A model generated the notes under the pieces. It did no database searches. It saw only the letters and a list, made by a program, of their open reading frames with translations, and was not told the DNA's origin. From NCBI GenBank assembly GCA_024102725.1, contig JAGFJL010000045.1, forward strand, positions 1 to 48,493: 48,493 nt of DNA, read 5' to 3'. Of the stretch, positions 34,144-43,465 are shown in pieces (position 1 is the stretch's first letter; each line of letters opens with the position of its first letter). The translations under genes were made by a program, and so were the position numbers. This DNA is from Nitrococcus mobilis (GTDB lineage: Bacteria > Pseudomonadota > Gammaproteobacteria > Nitrococcales > Nitrococcaceae).

Positions 34144-35175
34144 CTAAGGCGCCTCCCCACAAAGCTGCCTTGCCAACGTAACGGCCGGCCGCCAACGCGG
34201 ATCCCGCTGCGGTGGCGATCCGTCTCCTCCTCCCCCGCCGCGTAGCGCGGCCAAACGAGCCGCCAGCTGTGGGCGTTCGACGCTTGGAAGGCGATCCACG
34301 ATACTTGCAGCGGAGTCCCAGTCATTACCAAGCAACAGCAAATCACAACCCGCTGTCAGCGCAACACCGAGTCGCTGGTGCAAATCCCCTACGCAAGCCG
34401 CGGCCTGCATGCCCAAATCATCGCTGACGACCGCTCCCGTGAAACCAAGCGTTGCTCGCAGCACATCGGCAATCCATAGCCGGGAAAAGCTGGCCGGCCG
34501 CGCATCCACCTGGGGATAGAGTACATGGGCCATCATCACCCCCTCCAACCCGTCAGCGATCAACCGTCTGAAGGGCAAAAGATCGACACTGGCGATGGTC
34601 TCGAGGGGGCGATCGTCCACGGGCAGTTCGTGATGAGAGTCCGCCACTACCGCGCCATGACCGGGGAAGTGCTTGCCAACCGCCGCCATTCCAGCCCGAC
34701 GCATCCCGCGCATCCAACCCAACGTGAGATCCGCCACCGCCTCGGCCCGATGATGAAACGCACGCTCGCCGATCACCCGACTCACGCCGCGCTCGACATC
34801 AAGCACCGGGGCGAAACTCAGATCCACACCCGCCGCGCGCAGTTCCGCGGCCATCAGCCAGCCAAGGCGCTCGGCGGCAACGACCGCCGCAGAGCGGCTA
34901 CGGTCATAGAGCCGACCGAGGCAGGCCGGCGCCGGCAGCGCCGTAAACCCCGTCCGGAAGCGCTGGACACAACCGCCTTCCTGATCCACAGCAATCAGCA
35001 GTGACGGTCGGCGAATGGCATGAATGGCCTCGGCAAGTCGGCTCAACTGCTCGATGGATTCATAATTGCGGCTAAATAGAATCACGCCACCGATGCGAGG
35101 ATCGCCCAGCAATTCACGCTCTTCCGGCAACAGTGCGAGGCCACGAATGCCGATCATGACAGGCCCCAAGGGCAT
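34144..35175 (-). CDS. nagZ: Beta-N-acetylhexosaminidase NagZ
   Basis: 343 residues of glycoside hydrolase family 3, cytoplasmic. It removes GlcNAc from anhydro-muropeptides in peptidoglycan recycling. Motifs in order: GVILFSRNYES, LIAVDQEGGCVQRF, DLSFAPVLDVERG, the catalytic loop VGKHFPGHGAVVADSHHELP with the mobile His, and the nucleophile region VVSDDLGMQAA. The length is right for single-domain NagZ. AAGGA precedes the ATG. The gene is the head of a same-strand row, though 160 bases separate it from the DsrE-like gene. Confidence 0.92.
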   Translation of the reverse strand: MPLGPVMIGIRGLALLPEERELLGDPRIGGVILFSRNYESIEQLSRLAEAIHAIRRPSLLIAVDQEGGCVQRFRTGFTALPAPACLGRLYDRSRSAAVVAAERLGWLMAAELRAAGVDLSFAPVLDVERGVSRVIGERAFHHRAEAVADLTLGWMRGMRRAGMAAVGKHFPGHGAVVADSHHELPVDDRPLETIASVDLLPFRRLIADGLEGVMMAHVLYPQVDARPASFSRLWIADVLRATLGFTGAVVSDDLGMQAAACVGDLHQRLGVALTAGCDLLLLGNDWDSAASIVDRLPSVERPQLAARLAALRGGGGGDGSPPQRDPRWRPAVTLARQLCGEAP

Positions 35176-35210
35176 GACTATCCTTTGGATTTAGCGGTTA
35201 TTACCTCTCA

Positions 35211-35226
35211 GTATGGCGTACCATAC
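35211..35226. promoter_or_regulatory. Inverted repeat upstream of nagZ
   Basis: GTATGG and CCATAC are perfect 6-base arms around CGTA, 36-51 bases before the nagZ start. A second hairpin (CGCCTT/AAGGCG, 35253-35270) lies further up. The rest of the 298-base gap (35176-35473) shows no gene. Confidence 0.3.
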
Positions 35227-35473
35227 AACTACTGCGAAAACCTTATCTGGAGCGCCTTTCCCTCAAGGCGTCTGCCACTCGTCTCGCCTTCATTCACCCG
35301 CCCGGTCGAAAGTAGACACTCGGTGGCTCCCCGGAAACGGGCGGATATCGGTAAAACGGCCTTACGCTACGCCTCCGGACGATCTCCGTTCGGAAAAAAT
35401 CATTCTCGAATCGAGAGCCGTCGCAACGCATGGGTGACAGCGAGCTTTAACTATAAAAAATCAACTCAACTCC

Positions 35474-36232
35474 TCATACTACCTTCAACCGCGGGCGCCG
35501 ACCGATGAGCTGCAGACCGACGAGAAGCTGCACGCCCCGGGCGTCGCGTTGCCGCGGATAGCCGTAATAGTCCAGCCGCGCAAAGAAATCCTTGTGGCCG
35601 AGCGGGCGGGCGTTGTGCTCGCTGCGCATCCAATCCTTGTACGCATCGTAGAACACCTCCGCCGGTGCCCTGGTGGTAGCGGAGCGGCGACACTGGGTCT
35701 CGATAAACTGAGCGACTTGGTCCAATGCCGCTTGCAGCTGCGTGGCCTCCAGCCGGGTCTGCTCAGAGGCCTCGTCCACTAGAGCGAGATCGACGGCAAC
35801 CCGGCCAGCGGGGCTCGGATAGCATTTGGCGCCGTGTTTCGCCACGAGCTGATCGAATATGCTGCGGGTCAAGGGACGCTCGATACCCTCGTTCGCCGAC
35901 CACTGCTCATAGGCTTGCCAGAGCTCCGGCAAAGGGGTTCGGGCGTGTTGTGACAGATAGCATTGGGTCTCGATGAACCGGATGATGGGACTCACGGCTT
36001 CCAGGATGAACTCGTCCACGGCTGGCCGCCACGCGATTGGCTTAGCGCCGTTGGCCGAGTGTTCGAAGACGAACGCCGCGCCGGTGGCCGTAGGCACCCA
36101 CCCCGACTGCCCGGAGCGTCGCACTTGGAGCTGGGCGTCGGCCAAGATCTCATTCACTTGATGGGGCGTCAGCCCGTAAGGCTTGCCGAGGTCCGTCGGT
36201 GAAATACCACCGGCATTCTCTTGGATAGGCAT
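35474..36232 (-). CDS. Protein with two D5-primase-like C-terminal modules
   Basis: 252 residues from the ATG at 36232, which has AGGAGGG 9 bases upstream. The N-terminal part (about 15-75) resembles the DNA-binding end of phage antirepressors (LGKPYGLTPHQVNEILADAQLQVR, then GWVPTATG). Two similar modules follow, at about 80-137 and 165-225. Each has FIETQC, a short linker, a YxxW pair (LWQAYEQWSANEGIERPL and FYDAYKDWMRSEHNARPL), then F and a basic turn. This is the pattern of the C-terminal winged helix of D5/P4-type phage and plasmid primases, but no primase or helicase is attached. It probably binds nucleic acid; its role is unknown. Confidence 0.6.
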   Translation of the reverse strand: MPIQENAGGISPTDLGKPYGLTPHQVNEILADAQLQVRRSGQSGWVPTATGAAFVFEHSANGAKPIAWRPAVDEFILEAVSPIIRFIETQCYLSQHARTPLPELWQAYEQWSANEGIERPLTRSIFDQLVAKHGAKCYPSPAGRVAVDLALVDEASEQTRLEATQLQAALDQVAQFIETQCRRSATTRAPAEVFYDAYKDWMRSEHNARPLGHKDFFARLDYYGYPRQRDARGVQLLVGLQLIGRRPRLKVV

Positions 36233-36451
36233 ATGGCTATTCCCTCCTGAGGTTCCGCCCACACCCTGGTCGGAACAACTCGACCTCACTCCAACAAGAC
36301 AAACTGGCAGGGGCTAACCTTGCTCGCCGTGCGTCCTTCGCGAGCGTGATCAACGCGATGATTCGCCAGCAGACCCCTCCTTACCCTCTGTATGACCTTT
36401 TGTATTTACAAGATACTTCGCGGCAAGCCAAGGCTACATGTCAAGCAATCA
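36233..36451. other. Intergenic region upstream of the D5-like gene
   Basis: About 220 bases with no open gene. It holds the strong ribosome site of the D5-like gene, and presumably its promoter, but no clear -35/-10 pair was recognised. Confidence 0.3.
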
Positions 36452-37000
36452 CTAGCGCTCGATCAGAACCCGAGTCTGCACCGGTATGGCCTCGAACAGC
36501 TCGATAACATCCGCGTTACGCATGCGAATACAACCTTTGGAGGCGGGCAAGCCAAGGGGCGCGTTAGCCGGTGCGCCATGGATGTAGATGAAACGGCGCA
36601 TGCTGTCCACCGCTCCCAAGCGGTTGAAGCCCCGCTCGAGGCCACTGAGCCAGAGAATGCGGGTCAGTATCCAGTCGCGCCCCGGATAGCGATTTGCCAA
36701 CGCCTGCGAATAAATCTCGCCCGTTGGCCGGCGACCGACAAAAACGGCTCCCAGAGGTTGATTCGCGCCGATACGAGCACGGATCACATGCCAACCGCGG
36801 GGCGTACAGCCGCTGCCCAGCTGCTCCCCCATCCCATTCCGGCCACTTGACACGAGATAGCTGCTCAGCAACCGGTTCGCCTGGTACAGGTGCAGTCGCT
36901 GGATCCCGAGTTTGATGTGGATCCAGCGTGCAGCGCCCTCAAAACCCGGCTCGCTCCGCCTCTGTCCAGTCACGGTATGGATAGTCCACCAAGTTAACAT
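36452..37000 (-). CDS. L,D-transpeptidase (YkuD domain) without a signal peptide
   Basis: 182 residues. The catalytic YkuD motif is complete: YIHGAPANAPLGLPASKGCIRM, with H141 and C157. Such enzymes form 3-3 peptidoglycan cross-links or attach lipoproteins, and usually act outside the inner membrane. Here no signal peptide or membrane anchor is seen at the start; the first 25 residues are polar. The ATG at 37000 makes the gene overlap the end of the CYTH gene by 62 bases. A later GTG at 36973 is also possible. Either export is by another route or the enzyme is not periplasmic. Confidence 0.75.
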   Translation of the reverse strand: MLTWWTIHTVTGQRRSEPGFEGAARWIHIKLGIQRLHLYQANRLLSSYLVSSGRNGMGEQLGSGCTPRGWHVIRARIGANQPLGAVFVGRRPTGEIYSQALANRYPGRDWILTRILWLSGLERGFNRLGAVDSMRRFIYIHGAPANAPLGLPASKGCIRMRNADVIELFEAIPVQTRVLIER

Positions 37001-37430
37001 TATAATAGCGCAGCTGATGCGATACCTCCTGGCCAGCCCAGGAGGGAATCGTGAAACGCTCCTGTGGATCCGTAAGCTCTATTTCCGCGACGACCAACCC
37101 CGCGTTCTCGCCCTGGAAGCAGTCCACCTCCCAAACATGCGCACCTACGTGAACACGGTAGCGCACTTTCTCGATCAAGGGCTTGCGACAGAGCTCAGCA
37201 AGCATTTCCACGGCATCCCGAACCGGAATCGGATAATCGTATTCCCGCCGGGAGACCGTCATCGTGCCGCTTTTGATATTGAGCCAGGCCTGCTCGCCGG
37301 CTAAGCGCACGCGTACACTGGAGGTGCTGCAACCGATGAGGTAGCCCTGGCGGTAAGTCGTACCGGCATCGGCATCACGTTGCCAGTCGTCGGCGATCAC
37401 CAGAAACTTGCGCTCGATTTCAGTAGCCAC
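36939..37430 (-). CDS. CYTH-domain protein (inorganic triphosphatase-like)
   Basis: 163 residues from the GTG at 37430. It begins VATEIERKFLV, the signature ExExK of CYTH enzymes, and continues with the alternating charged strands of the tunnel fold (TYRQGYLIG, VRVRLAGEQAWLNIKSG, RREYDYPIP, VRYRVHVGAHVWEVDCFQGENAGLVVAEIEL). The bacterial group acts on triphosphate or similar substrates, but the substrate here is not determined. The frame is open to 37520; the GTG was chosen because the family motif begins there. AGGGAG lies about 10 bases upstream. Confidence 0.8.
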   Translation of the reverse strand: MATEIERKFLVIADDWQRDADAGTTYRQGYLIGCSTSSVRVRLAGEQAWLNIKSGTMTVSRREYDYPIPVRDAVEMLAELCRKPLIEKVRYRVHVGAHVWEVDCFQGENAGLVVAEIELTDPQERFTIPSWAGQEVSHQLRYYNVNLVDYPYRDWTEAERAGF

Positions 37431-37643
37431 CGCAAGGAGGCTCCCTATAGCCCGAGTATGAACCGATACCATTCTAACCGGTACACTCGGCGGCGCAGCC
37501 CGCGGTCTTGGCGTAGCCAATCACCGCGGTACACGTCCGGCCGAGCCAGTGCGCCACTATCGGCGGCAGCCGACTCCGGCTATGGTTGTGAGTGTCGCAC
37601 AAAACCACCCCCTCCCGAACTCGGCCAAGGACCGCAATAGATC

Positions 37644-38306
37644 GTGGAACCGGCTGACTGGATCGACATCTCCGTGCCCATCCATGACGGAATGGTGCGC
37701 TGGCCAGGTGATCCGGCCGTGCAAGTGCAGCGAACTCACGCCATCGAACACGGTGACGAGGCCAACCTGACGCAGCTGTCGATGAGTGCCCACACCGGCA
37801 CGCACATGGACGCACCGCTCCACTACCTGCCGGGCACCGCCAGCATGGATGCGGTACCCTTTACGGCAATTATCGGGGCAGCGCGGGTGGCGGCCATGGC
37901 AACGCCGGGTCCGATCTCGCGGCACATGCTCGAATCAGCCGGTATCCAAATTGGGGAGCGGCTGTTGCTCAAGACCCGCAATTCGGATCATCCCTGGTCC
38001 AAACGCGCGTTCGACCCCCGGTTTACGGCATTGAACCTGGAGGCAGCCCGCTGGCTTGCCAGGCAGCGGATACGCCTGCTCGGCGTTGATTATTTATCGG
38101 TAGGGCCCTGCAGCGAAGAAGGGGCCGAGGTGCACCGTGCGCTGTTGGGCGCGGGAATATGGATCATCGAAGGCCTCAACTTATCGGCGGTCAAACCCGG
38201 TCCCTACGAGCTCATTTGCCTGCCGCTGCGCCTTGCCGGCGCAGAAGGTGCTCCGGCTCGGGCACTGCTGCGGCCGCTGCCAGCTCAGGAGGAAGCAGGG
38301 CACTGA
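37644..38306 (+). CDS. Cyclase-family hydrolase (kynurenine formamidase-like)
   Basis: 220 residues starting at GTG. The zinc motif of the family is HTGTHMDAPLH, with H50, H54, D56 and H60. Related proteins include KynB (N-formylkynurenine to kynurenine) and isatin hydrolase. No other tryptophan-degradation gene is in view, so the substrate remains open. The length and the closing segments (LLGVDYLSVGP, EGLNLSAVKPGPYELICLPL) fit the family. Confidence 0.82.
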   Translation: MEPADWIDISVPIHDGMVRWPGDPAVQVQRTHAIEHGDEANLTQLSMSAHTGTHMDAPLHYLPGTASMDAVPFTAIIGAARVAAMATPGPISRHMLESAGIQIGERLLLKTRNSDHPWSKRAFDPRFTALNLEAARWLARQRIRLLGVDYLSVGPCSEEGAEVHRALLGAGIWIIEGLNLSAVKPGPYELICLPLRLAGAEGAPARALLRPLPAQEEAGH

Positions 38307-38617
38307 CAACCACATGGGCCTTATCCGAACCCAAGGCGGCCTACTAAATGAAAAGAACAACCGAGCGCACCGCTGTCGCTGTGGCCACGTAGGCAGAACG
38401 AAAAGGATACGATGACGGCATACTCCATGTGCTCTACCACCGTGGAAATTATGCAGCCCAAGGCCAAGTTAGGTGAGACGGTCGCTTGCCACAGTTGCTA
38501 TCATGCAACCATGCTCGCGTGCCCTGCCCGTGCAGGAGAACACTTGTCAGACAATCCCCCGGAGTTCGGGGACCAAAATAACCAGAACGTTTCCATAAAC
38601 GAGGGAGTTGCTTGCCG
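38307..38617. other. Intergenic region, nothing recognised
   Basis: About 310 bases between the cyclase-family gene and gpmA. A short open frame (from 38412) has no family signature. TATCAT at 38499-38504 could be a -10, but no -35 fits. Confidence 0.3.
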
Positions 38618-39316
38618 ATGAAGAGGCTCGTCCTGCTCAGGCATGGCCAGAGTAGCTGGAATCTTGAGAACCGATTCACAGGCTGGCAAGATGTCGACTT
38701 GAGCGATCAGGGCCGGGATGAGGCACACGCGGCCGGACGATTGCTTGCCCAGCACGATTTTCGCTTTGATTGGGTCTATACCTCGGTGCTGAAGCGAGCG
38801 ATCCGCACGACTTGGATCACGCTCGATGCGCTGGATCAGATGTGGGTTCCGATCACCAACGATTGGCGGCTCAATGAACGCCATTATGGCGCGCTCACCG
38901 GCTTGGACAAGGCCGAAACCGCCCAGGAATACGGCAGCGAACAGGTGCAGATTTGGCGGCGCAGCTATGCCACGCCCCCGCCACCCATGTCCGAGAATGA
39001 CCCGCGCCATCCCCGGTTCGATCCACGCTATGCCAGGCTGCGCCCGGAGTGGTTGCCTGCGACCGAATCGCTGAAAGACACTCTAGAGAGGGTGCTTCCT
39101 TATTGGGAAGCCAACATCGTACCGCGGCTACACGATAACCAAACCCTACTCGTCTCCGCCCACGGCAACAGCCTGCGCGCCCTGATCAAGCACTTGAATG
39201 CGATCAGCGACGAGGCAATCACTAGCCTGGAGATTCCCACCGGCGAGCCGCTCATCTATGAGCTGGAGGATGATCTGACGGTAGTTCAAAGCTATTACCT
39301 GCGCGAGGGCGTGTGA
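38618..39316 (+). CDS. gpmA: 2,3-bisphosphoglycerate-dependent phosphoglycerate mutase
   Basis: 232 residues from the ATG at 38618. It interconverts 3- and 2-phosphoglycerate in glycolysis and gluconeogenesis through a phospho-His. The N-terminus [15 protein letters not shown] carries R8 and the phosphorylated H9. Other family motifs are [39 protein letters not shown] and [15 protein letters not shown]. It is transcribed alone. Confidence 0.93.
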   Translation: MKRLVLLRHGQSSWNLENRFTGWQDVDLSDQGRDEAHAAGRLLAQHDFRFDWVYTSVLKRAIRTTWITLDALDQMWVPITNDWRLNERHYGALTGLDKAETAQEYGSEQVQIWRRSYATPPPPMSENDPRHPRFDPRYARLRPEWLPATESLKDTLERVLPYWEANIVPRLHDNQTLLVSAHGNSLRALIKHLNAISDEAITSLEIPTGEPLIYELEDDLTVVQSYYLREGV

Positions 39317-39409
39317 TGGGCGAGCGCAGCACCTCACGGCATGCAGCCCGCTTGACCCCACCGAAGGGGCCAACTACTTTCAATCTGAATTTGGCCCGGT
39401 ACCGCAACT

Positions 39410-40141
39410 ATGACTGAAAACCGCCGCATTGCCGTCATCACCGGCGCCAACCGGGGGCTTGGCTTCGAGACCGCACGGCAGTTGGCGCGGCGCGGCTACA
39501 AAGCCGTGCTCACCAGCCGCGATGCCGTACAAGGAAAAGCGGCGGCCGATAAGCTTCAGGGCGAGGCTCTGGATGTTGGCTACCACCCACTCGATGTCAC
39601 CCGCGCCGACAGCGTGCAGCGTCTTGCCGAGTTCCTGGATAATGCCTTCGGCCGGCTCGACGCGTTGGTCAACAACGCCGGCATTTTCCCCGAACGGGCG
39701 ATCGCCCACGGTGCTCGCAGCGCACCGAACGTATTCGAGATGCCGTTGGAATTACTGCATGAAAATCTGCAAACCAATGCCTTTGGAGCGTTGCGCCTAA
39801 TCCAAACGATCATGCCGCTGATGCGGCGCCACGGCTACGGACGTATCGTCAACATCTCCTCGGGCTATGGCCAGCTCGCTCATATGGCGCGCGGCTTCCC
39901 GGCTTACCGGATGTCCAAAGCGATGCTCAACGTAATCACCTGCTTGGTTGCCGCAGAACTCGAAGCGGAGAACATCAAGATCAACTCAGTGGATCCCGGC
40001 TGGGTGCGAACCCGAATGGGCGGCACGCAGGCTACCTACAGCCCGGCCGAGGCGGCTGAATGGGTGGTCGAGGCAGTAACACTACCCGACGCAGGCCCGA
40101 GTGGCGTATTCCTAAAGCACGGCCAGCCCATCGAGTGGTAA
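39410..40141 (+). CDS. Short-chain dehydrogenase/reductase (carbonyl reductase-like)
   Basis: 243 residues of a classical SDR. The cofactor motif TGANRGLG (11-18) prefers NADP, NNAGIF follows at 88-93, and the catalytic set is Ser near 150 (NISSGYG), Y166 and K170 (YRMSK). PGWVRTRMGG closes the substrate region. This arrangement resembles carbonyl reductase-type SDRs in bacteria and plants. The substrate is unknown. A DUF1499 gene begins 19 bases after the stop and is probably co-transcribed. Confidence 0.85.
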   Translation: MTENRRIAVITGANRGLGFETARQLARRGYKAVLTSRDAVQGKAAADKLQGEALDVGYHPLDVTRADSVQRLAEFLDNAFGRLDALVNNAGIFPERAIAHGARSAPNVFEMPLELLHENLQTNAFGALRLIQTIMPLMRRHGYGRIVNISSGYGQLAHMARGFPAYRMSKAMLNVITCLVAAELEAENIKINSVDPGWVRTRMGGTQATYSPAEAAEWVVEAVTLPDAGPSGVFLKHGQPIEW

Positions 40142-40160
40142 CCGAAGCCCTTGGCAAACT

Positions 40161-40634
40161 ATGCAGCATCTGATCCGGTTACTACTGGGCCTTCCTCTAG
40201 TCGGGGTGGTCGCAGCGCTCGCGGTCATTGCCTACAATCACCCACCGCTGACCTCGAGTCCCGGACTGTTGGCGCGGCTGAGCACCTACCTCACTCGCCA
40301 CGTCGCCCAAACCGAGCCCATGTCGGCCTACCCGGAACGACGGCTACACGTTTACCGCCGCCCGGCCCAAACCGTGCTCGAAGCCGCCATTGCGGCGGCA
40401 CGCGCCAACGACTGGGAAATTCGGAACATCGACTCGAAACATCGCCACCTGCATGCGGTAGCGGCTACGCCGCTATGGCGTTTCAAAGACGATGTCGAGG
40501 TCTGGGTAAAGACGACCGAAGACGGTGGCAGCGCGCTGTATCTGCGCTCGGCCTCCCGAGTCGGGATCGTGGATTTCGGGGCGAACACGGCGCGGCTCGT
40601 GCGCTTTCGCCAACAAATCGAACAGCGGCTTTAG
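40161..40634 (+). CDS. DUF1499 domain protein
   Basis: 157 residues. An N-terminal membrane helix (LLLGLPLVGVVAALAVIAY) anchors it, and the rest is the DUF1499 domain: YPERRLHVYRRPAQTVLEAAIAAARANDWEI, then DVEVWVKTTEDGGSALYLRSASRVGIVDFGANTARLVRF. The family has no established function. It follows the SDR gene closely. Confidence 0.8.
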   Translation: MQHLIRLLLGLPLVGVVAALAVIAYNHPPLTSSPGLLARLSTYLTRHVAQTEPMSAYPERRLHVYRRPAQTVLEAAIAAARANDWEIRNIDSKHRHLHAVAATPLWRFKDDVEVWVKTTEDGGSALYLRSASRVGIVDFGANTARLVRFRQQIEQRL

Positions 40635-40765
40635 ACTCTCTGCCACGGCTTGGGCAGGCCTTGCAAACCGTATTGTGAAAACGCGCCACAGCCCGTGTTC
40701 ACAGAAACGTTGCCCTGCCCTCAAAGTGCTTCCAAGCAGCGCCATTAAGCCAACGGTGGGTCTGT

Positions 40766-40771
40766 TATACT
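40766..40771 (+). promoter_or_regulatory. Possible -10 element of the acetoacetyl-CoA synthetase gene
   Basis: TATACT matches five of six -10 bases, about 93 bases before the ATG. No good -35 was seen. Confidence 0.3.
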
Positions 40772-40863
40772 CAGTTGTGCCAAATCACCGATCGGCTCCT
40801 GAGCCACCCCATTGCAGCGCCAGCAAACCTACTGCGCACGACTTCCGTGATCGAGAGCTAGCC

Positions 40864-42831
40864 ATGAGCGCGGATGCCCCGATTCTCAGACAATCTACGG
40901 CGCGCGATCTCCAGCACAGCAATATGGCGCACTACCAACATTGGCTCGAGGCGCGCGGCCATGGGCCCTTCCAAGATTATCAAGCGTTGCACCAGTGGTC
41001 CGTGCACCACCTTGAAACCTTCTGGGAAAGCATCTGGGAGTATACTGGCGTCATCGCTAGCCAACGCCACAGCCAGGTGCTTGGCAAGCGCGACATGCCC
41101 GGAGCCGTGTGGTTCCCTGGAGCACAGCTGAATTTCGCCGAAAATCTATTGCGCGAGGCGCTGCACGGCGACCCCGACAAGGCCGCGATTACGGCGGTAT
41201 CCGAATCCCGACCGCGCCGACAACTGAGCTATGGTGCGCTGTGTGACGCGGTCGGCGTCTGCCAAGGCTTTCTGCTGCAACAAGGCGTGCGGCCAGGGGA
41301 TCGGGTCGCGGGCATCGTTGCCAACACCCCCGAGGCGTTGATCGCCATGCTGGCCACTACCAGCATCGGCGCAGTCTGGTCGTCCGTTTCACCAGAGTTC
41401 GGAGTCAACGGCATTTTGGATCGCTTCGGACAGATCGAGCCGAAGCTCCTAGTGGCCGACAACGGCTATCGTTACGCTGGCAAGTCCTTCACCCGCATGG
41501 ATCAGGTGCGAACCCTGCAACGGCGAATGGCCTCGGTCGAAACAGTAGTATTGATCAACAATCTGCCCGATGCACCTTGCCCGGAAGAATCGAAACACGT
41601 GCGCTGGGAGGATGCCTTGGCCGCAGGCCGAGGTCATCGCCTCACCTTTGCGCAGCTGCCTTTCGATCATCCGCTCTATATCCTCTATTCCTCGGGCACT
41701 ACGGGAGCGCCGAAATGCCTCGTCCACGGCGCCGGCGGGACTTTGCTGCAGCACAGCAAGGAGCTGTTGCTGCAGGGTGACATCGGGCCGCGTGACAGGT
41801 TGTTCTATTACACAACCACCGGCTGGATGATGTGGAACTGGCTTGTCTCGGGGCTGCTAACCGGGGCGAAGCTGATTCTCTTCGACGGCTCGCCGAGCTA
41901 TCCCGACTTGGATGTTCTTTGGATGCTCGCCGAGCGCGAGCGAATCACCCATTTCGGCACCAGCGCCAAGTTCCTAGGTAGTTGCCGCAATGCCGGCTTA
42001 CGACCCGGGCAGACGCACGATCTCGAACGCCTCCGAGTAATCTTCTCCACAGGCTCACCGCTGCTGCCTGAGGACTTCGATTACGTCTACCAAGCAATCA
42101 AGGCCGATGTGCTGCTCGGCTCGATTTCCGGAGGAACCGATATCGTCTCCTGTTTCGTGGGCACCAGCCCAACCTTGCCGGTTCGCCGCGGCGAGATCCA
42201 ATGCAAGATGCTGGGTATGGACGTCAAGGCCTTTGATCCGGCCGGCCATGAGATAGTAGGCGAACCCGGCGAGCTCGTATGCACCCAACCGGCACCCAGC
42301 ATGCCGGTCAAGTTCTGGAACGATCCCGCTATGGGCCGCTATCGCAGAGCCTACTTCGCGACGTACCCAGGGGTCTGGGCCCAGGGTGATTACATCACCT
42401 TCTATCCGCACGGCGGCTCGACGATCCATGGCCGCTGCGATGCCACGCTCAACCCAGGCGGTGTGCGCATCGGAACCGCAGAAATTTATCGGCCGGTGGA
42501 GACAATCCCGGAAATCGCCGATAGCCTCGTCGTAGGACAACCCTGGCAAGGCGACGTGCGTGTGATCTTGATGGTCGTACTCAATGAAGGCCATGCACTC
42601 AGCGACGAGCTCAAGCACAGGATACGCCAACGCATCCGCGAACAGGCCAGTCCGCGGCATGTACCGGCAAAAATCATTCAACTCGACGAGATCCCCTATA
42701 CGCGCAGCGGCAAAAAAGTCGAGCTCGCCGTCGCCAAGCTGTTGCGCGGCGAGAAGATCGCCAATCGAGCGGCACTCGCCAACCCCGATTCGCTTGATAA
42801 GATCGCCGCCCTCGAAGAGCTGTTTCGGTAA
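40864..42831 (+). CDS. Acetoacetyl-CoA synthetase
   Basis: 655 residues from the ATG at 40864. It activates acetoacetate to its CoA ester with ATP. The ANL-enzyme motifs are clear: YILYSSGTTGAPKCLVHG (ATP loop), YTTTGWMMWNW, GGTDIVSCFVGTSPTLPVRRGEIQ, QGDYITFYPHGGSTIHGRCDATLNPGGVRIGTAEIY, and the C-terminal lysine region IPYTRSGKKVELAVAKLL. Size and the first 100 residues (NMAHYQHWLEARGHGPFQDYQALHQWSV, then AQLNFAENLL) are typical of AacS rather than acetyl-CoA synthetase. The frame is open far upstream into the DUF1499 gene, but the family start is here. Confidence 0.9.
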   Translation: MSADAPILRQSTARDLQHSNMAHYQHWLEARGHGPFQDYQALHQWSVHHLETFWESIWEYTGVIASQRHSQVLGKRDMPGAVWFPGAQLNFAENLLREALHGDPDKAAITAVSESRPRRQLSYGALCDAVGVCQGFLLQQGVRPGDRVAGIVANTPEALIAMLATTSIGAVWSSVSPEFGVNGILDRFGQIEPKLLVADNGYRYAGKSFTRMDQVRTLQRRMASVETVVLINNLPDAPCPEESKHVRWEDALAAGRGHRLTFAQLPFDHPLYILYSSGTTGAPKCLVHGAGGTLLQHSKELLLQGDIGPRDRLFYYTTTGWMMWNWLVSGLLTGAKLILFDGSPSYPDLDVLWMLAERERITHFGTSAKFLGSCRNAGLRPGQTHDLERLRVIFSTGSPLLPEDFDYVYQAIKADVLLGSISGGTDIVSCFVGTSPTLPVRRGEIQCKMLGMDVKAFDPAGHEIVGEPGELVCTQPAPSMPVKFWNDPAMGRYRRAYFATYPGVWAQGDYITFYPHGGSTIHGRCDATLNPGGVRIGTAEIYRPVETIPEIADSLVVGQPWQGDVRVILMVVLNEGHALSDELKHRIRQRIREQASPRHVPAKIIQLDEIPYTRSGKKVELAVAKLLRGEKIANRAALANPDSLDKIAALEELFR

Positions 42832-42961
42832 CATCGTGCAATGCCGACACCGCACCCAACCGAGCCGATCGGAGGCGCAAGCATCAGGAATACGTATTTG
42901 AGCGCGAGCGGCTCCGGCCCGGCGAGCCGCCTACGGTTTTCACCAACAACGGAGGAAAAAC

Positions 42962-43459
42962 ATGACCGAACTTACCCATCTAAATACCCGGGGCGAGGCC
43001 CATATCGTCGACGTGGGCGCCAAAGCGCGTACCCACCGCATTGCCATCGCCGAAGGACAGATTCACATGGCAGCGAATACGCTGACGAAGCTGCGCGCCG
43101 GGGACCTGCGCAAGGGGGACGCGCTCGGTACCGCCCGCGTTGCCGGAATCATGGCGGCGAAACGCACCTGGGAACTGGTGCCGCTATGCCATCCCATTGC
43201 CCTTACCCACATCGACGTCGAGCTGAGCCTGCAAGAAGATCCGCCCGCTGTCCATTGCCAAGCGCGTACCGAAACCGTCGAACGCACCGGCGTGGAAATG
43301 GAAGCCCTCACAGCGGTGCAAATCGCGCTGCTCACAATCTACGATATGTGCAAAGGCCTCGATCGCGGCATGGTCATCGGCGAGGTGCAGCTATTGCATA
43401 AAAGCGGCGGGCGCTCTGGTATTTGGGAACGCCCTACCGCACCGACGCAACAAGACTAA
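42962..43459 (+). CDS. moaC: Cyclic pyranopterin monophosphate synthase MoaC
   Basis: 165 residues, second step of molybdenum cofactor synthesis. The family is clear from [45 protein letters not shown] and the closing [11 protein letters not shown] strong ribosome site (GGAGG) precedes the ATG. No other moa gene is adjacent. The C-terminal tail after SGIW is short and variable, as usual. Confidence 0.94.
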   Translation: MTELTHLNTRGEAHIVDVGAKARTHRIAIAEGQIHMAANTLTKLRAGDLRKGDALGTARVAGIMAAKRTWELVPLCHPIALTHIDVELSLQEDPPAVHCQARTETVERTGVEMEALTAVQIALLTIYDMCKGLDRGMVIGEVQLLHKSGGRSGIWERPTAPTQQD

Positions 43460-43465
43460 CCAAAT

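Noticed and set aside
35185..35508. Plus-strand open frame upstream of nagZ
   Set aside because: Overlaps the end of the D5-like gene in antisense and has no recognisable domain.
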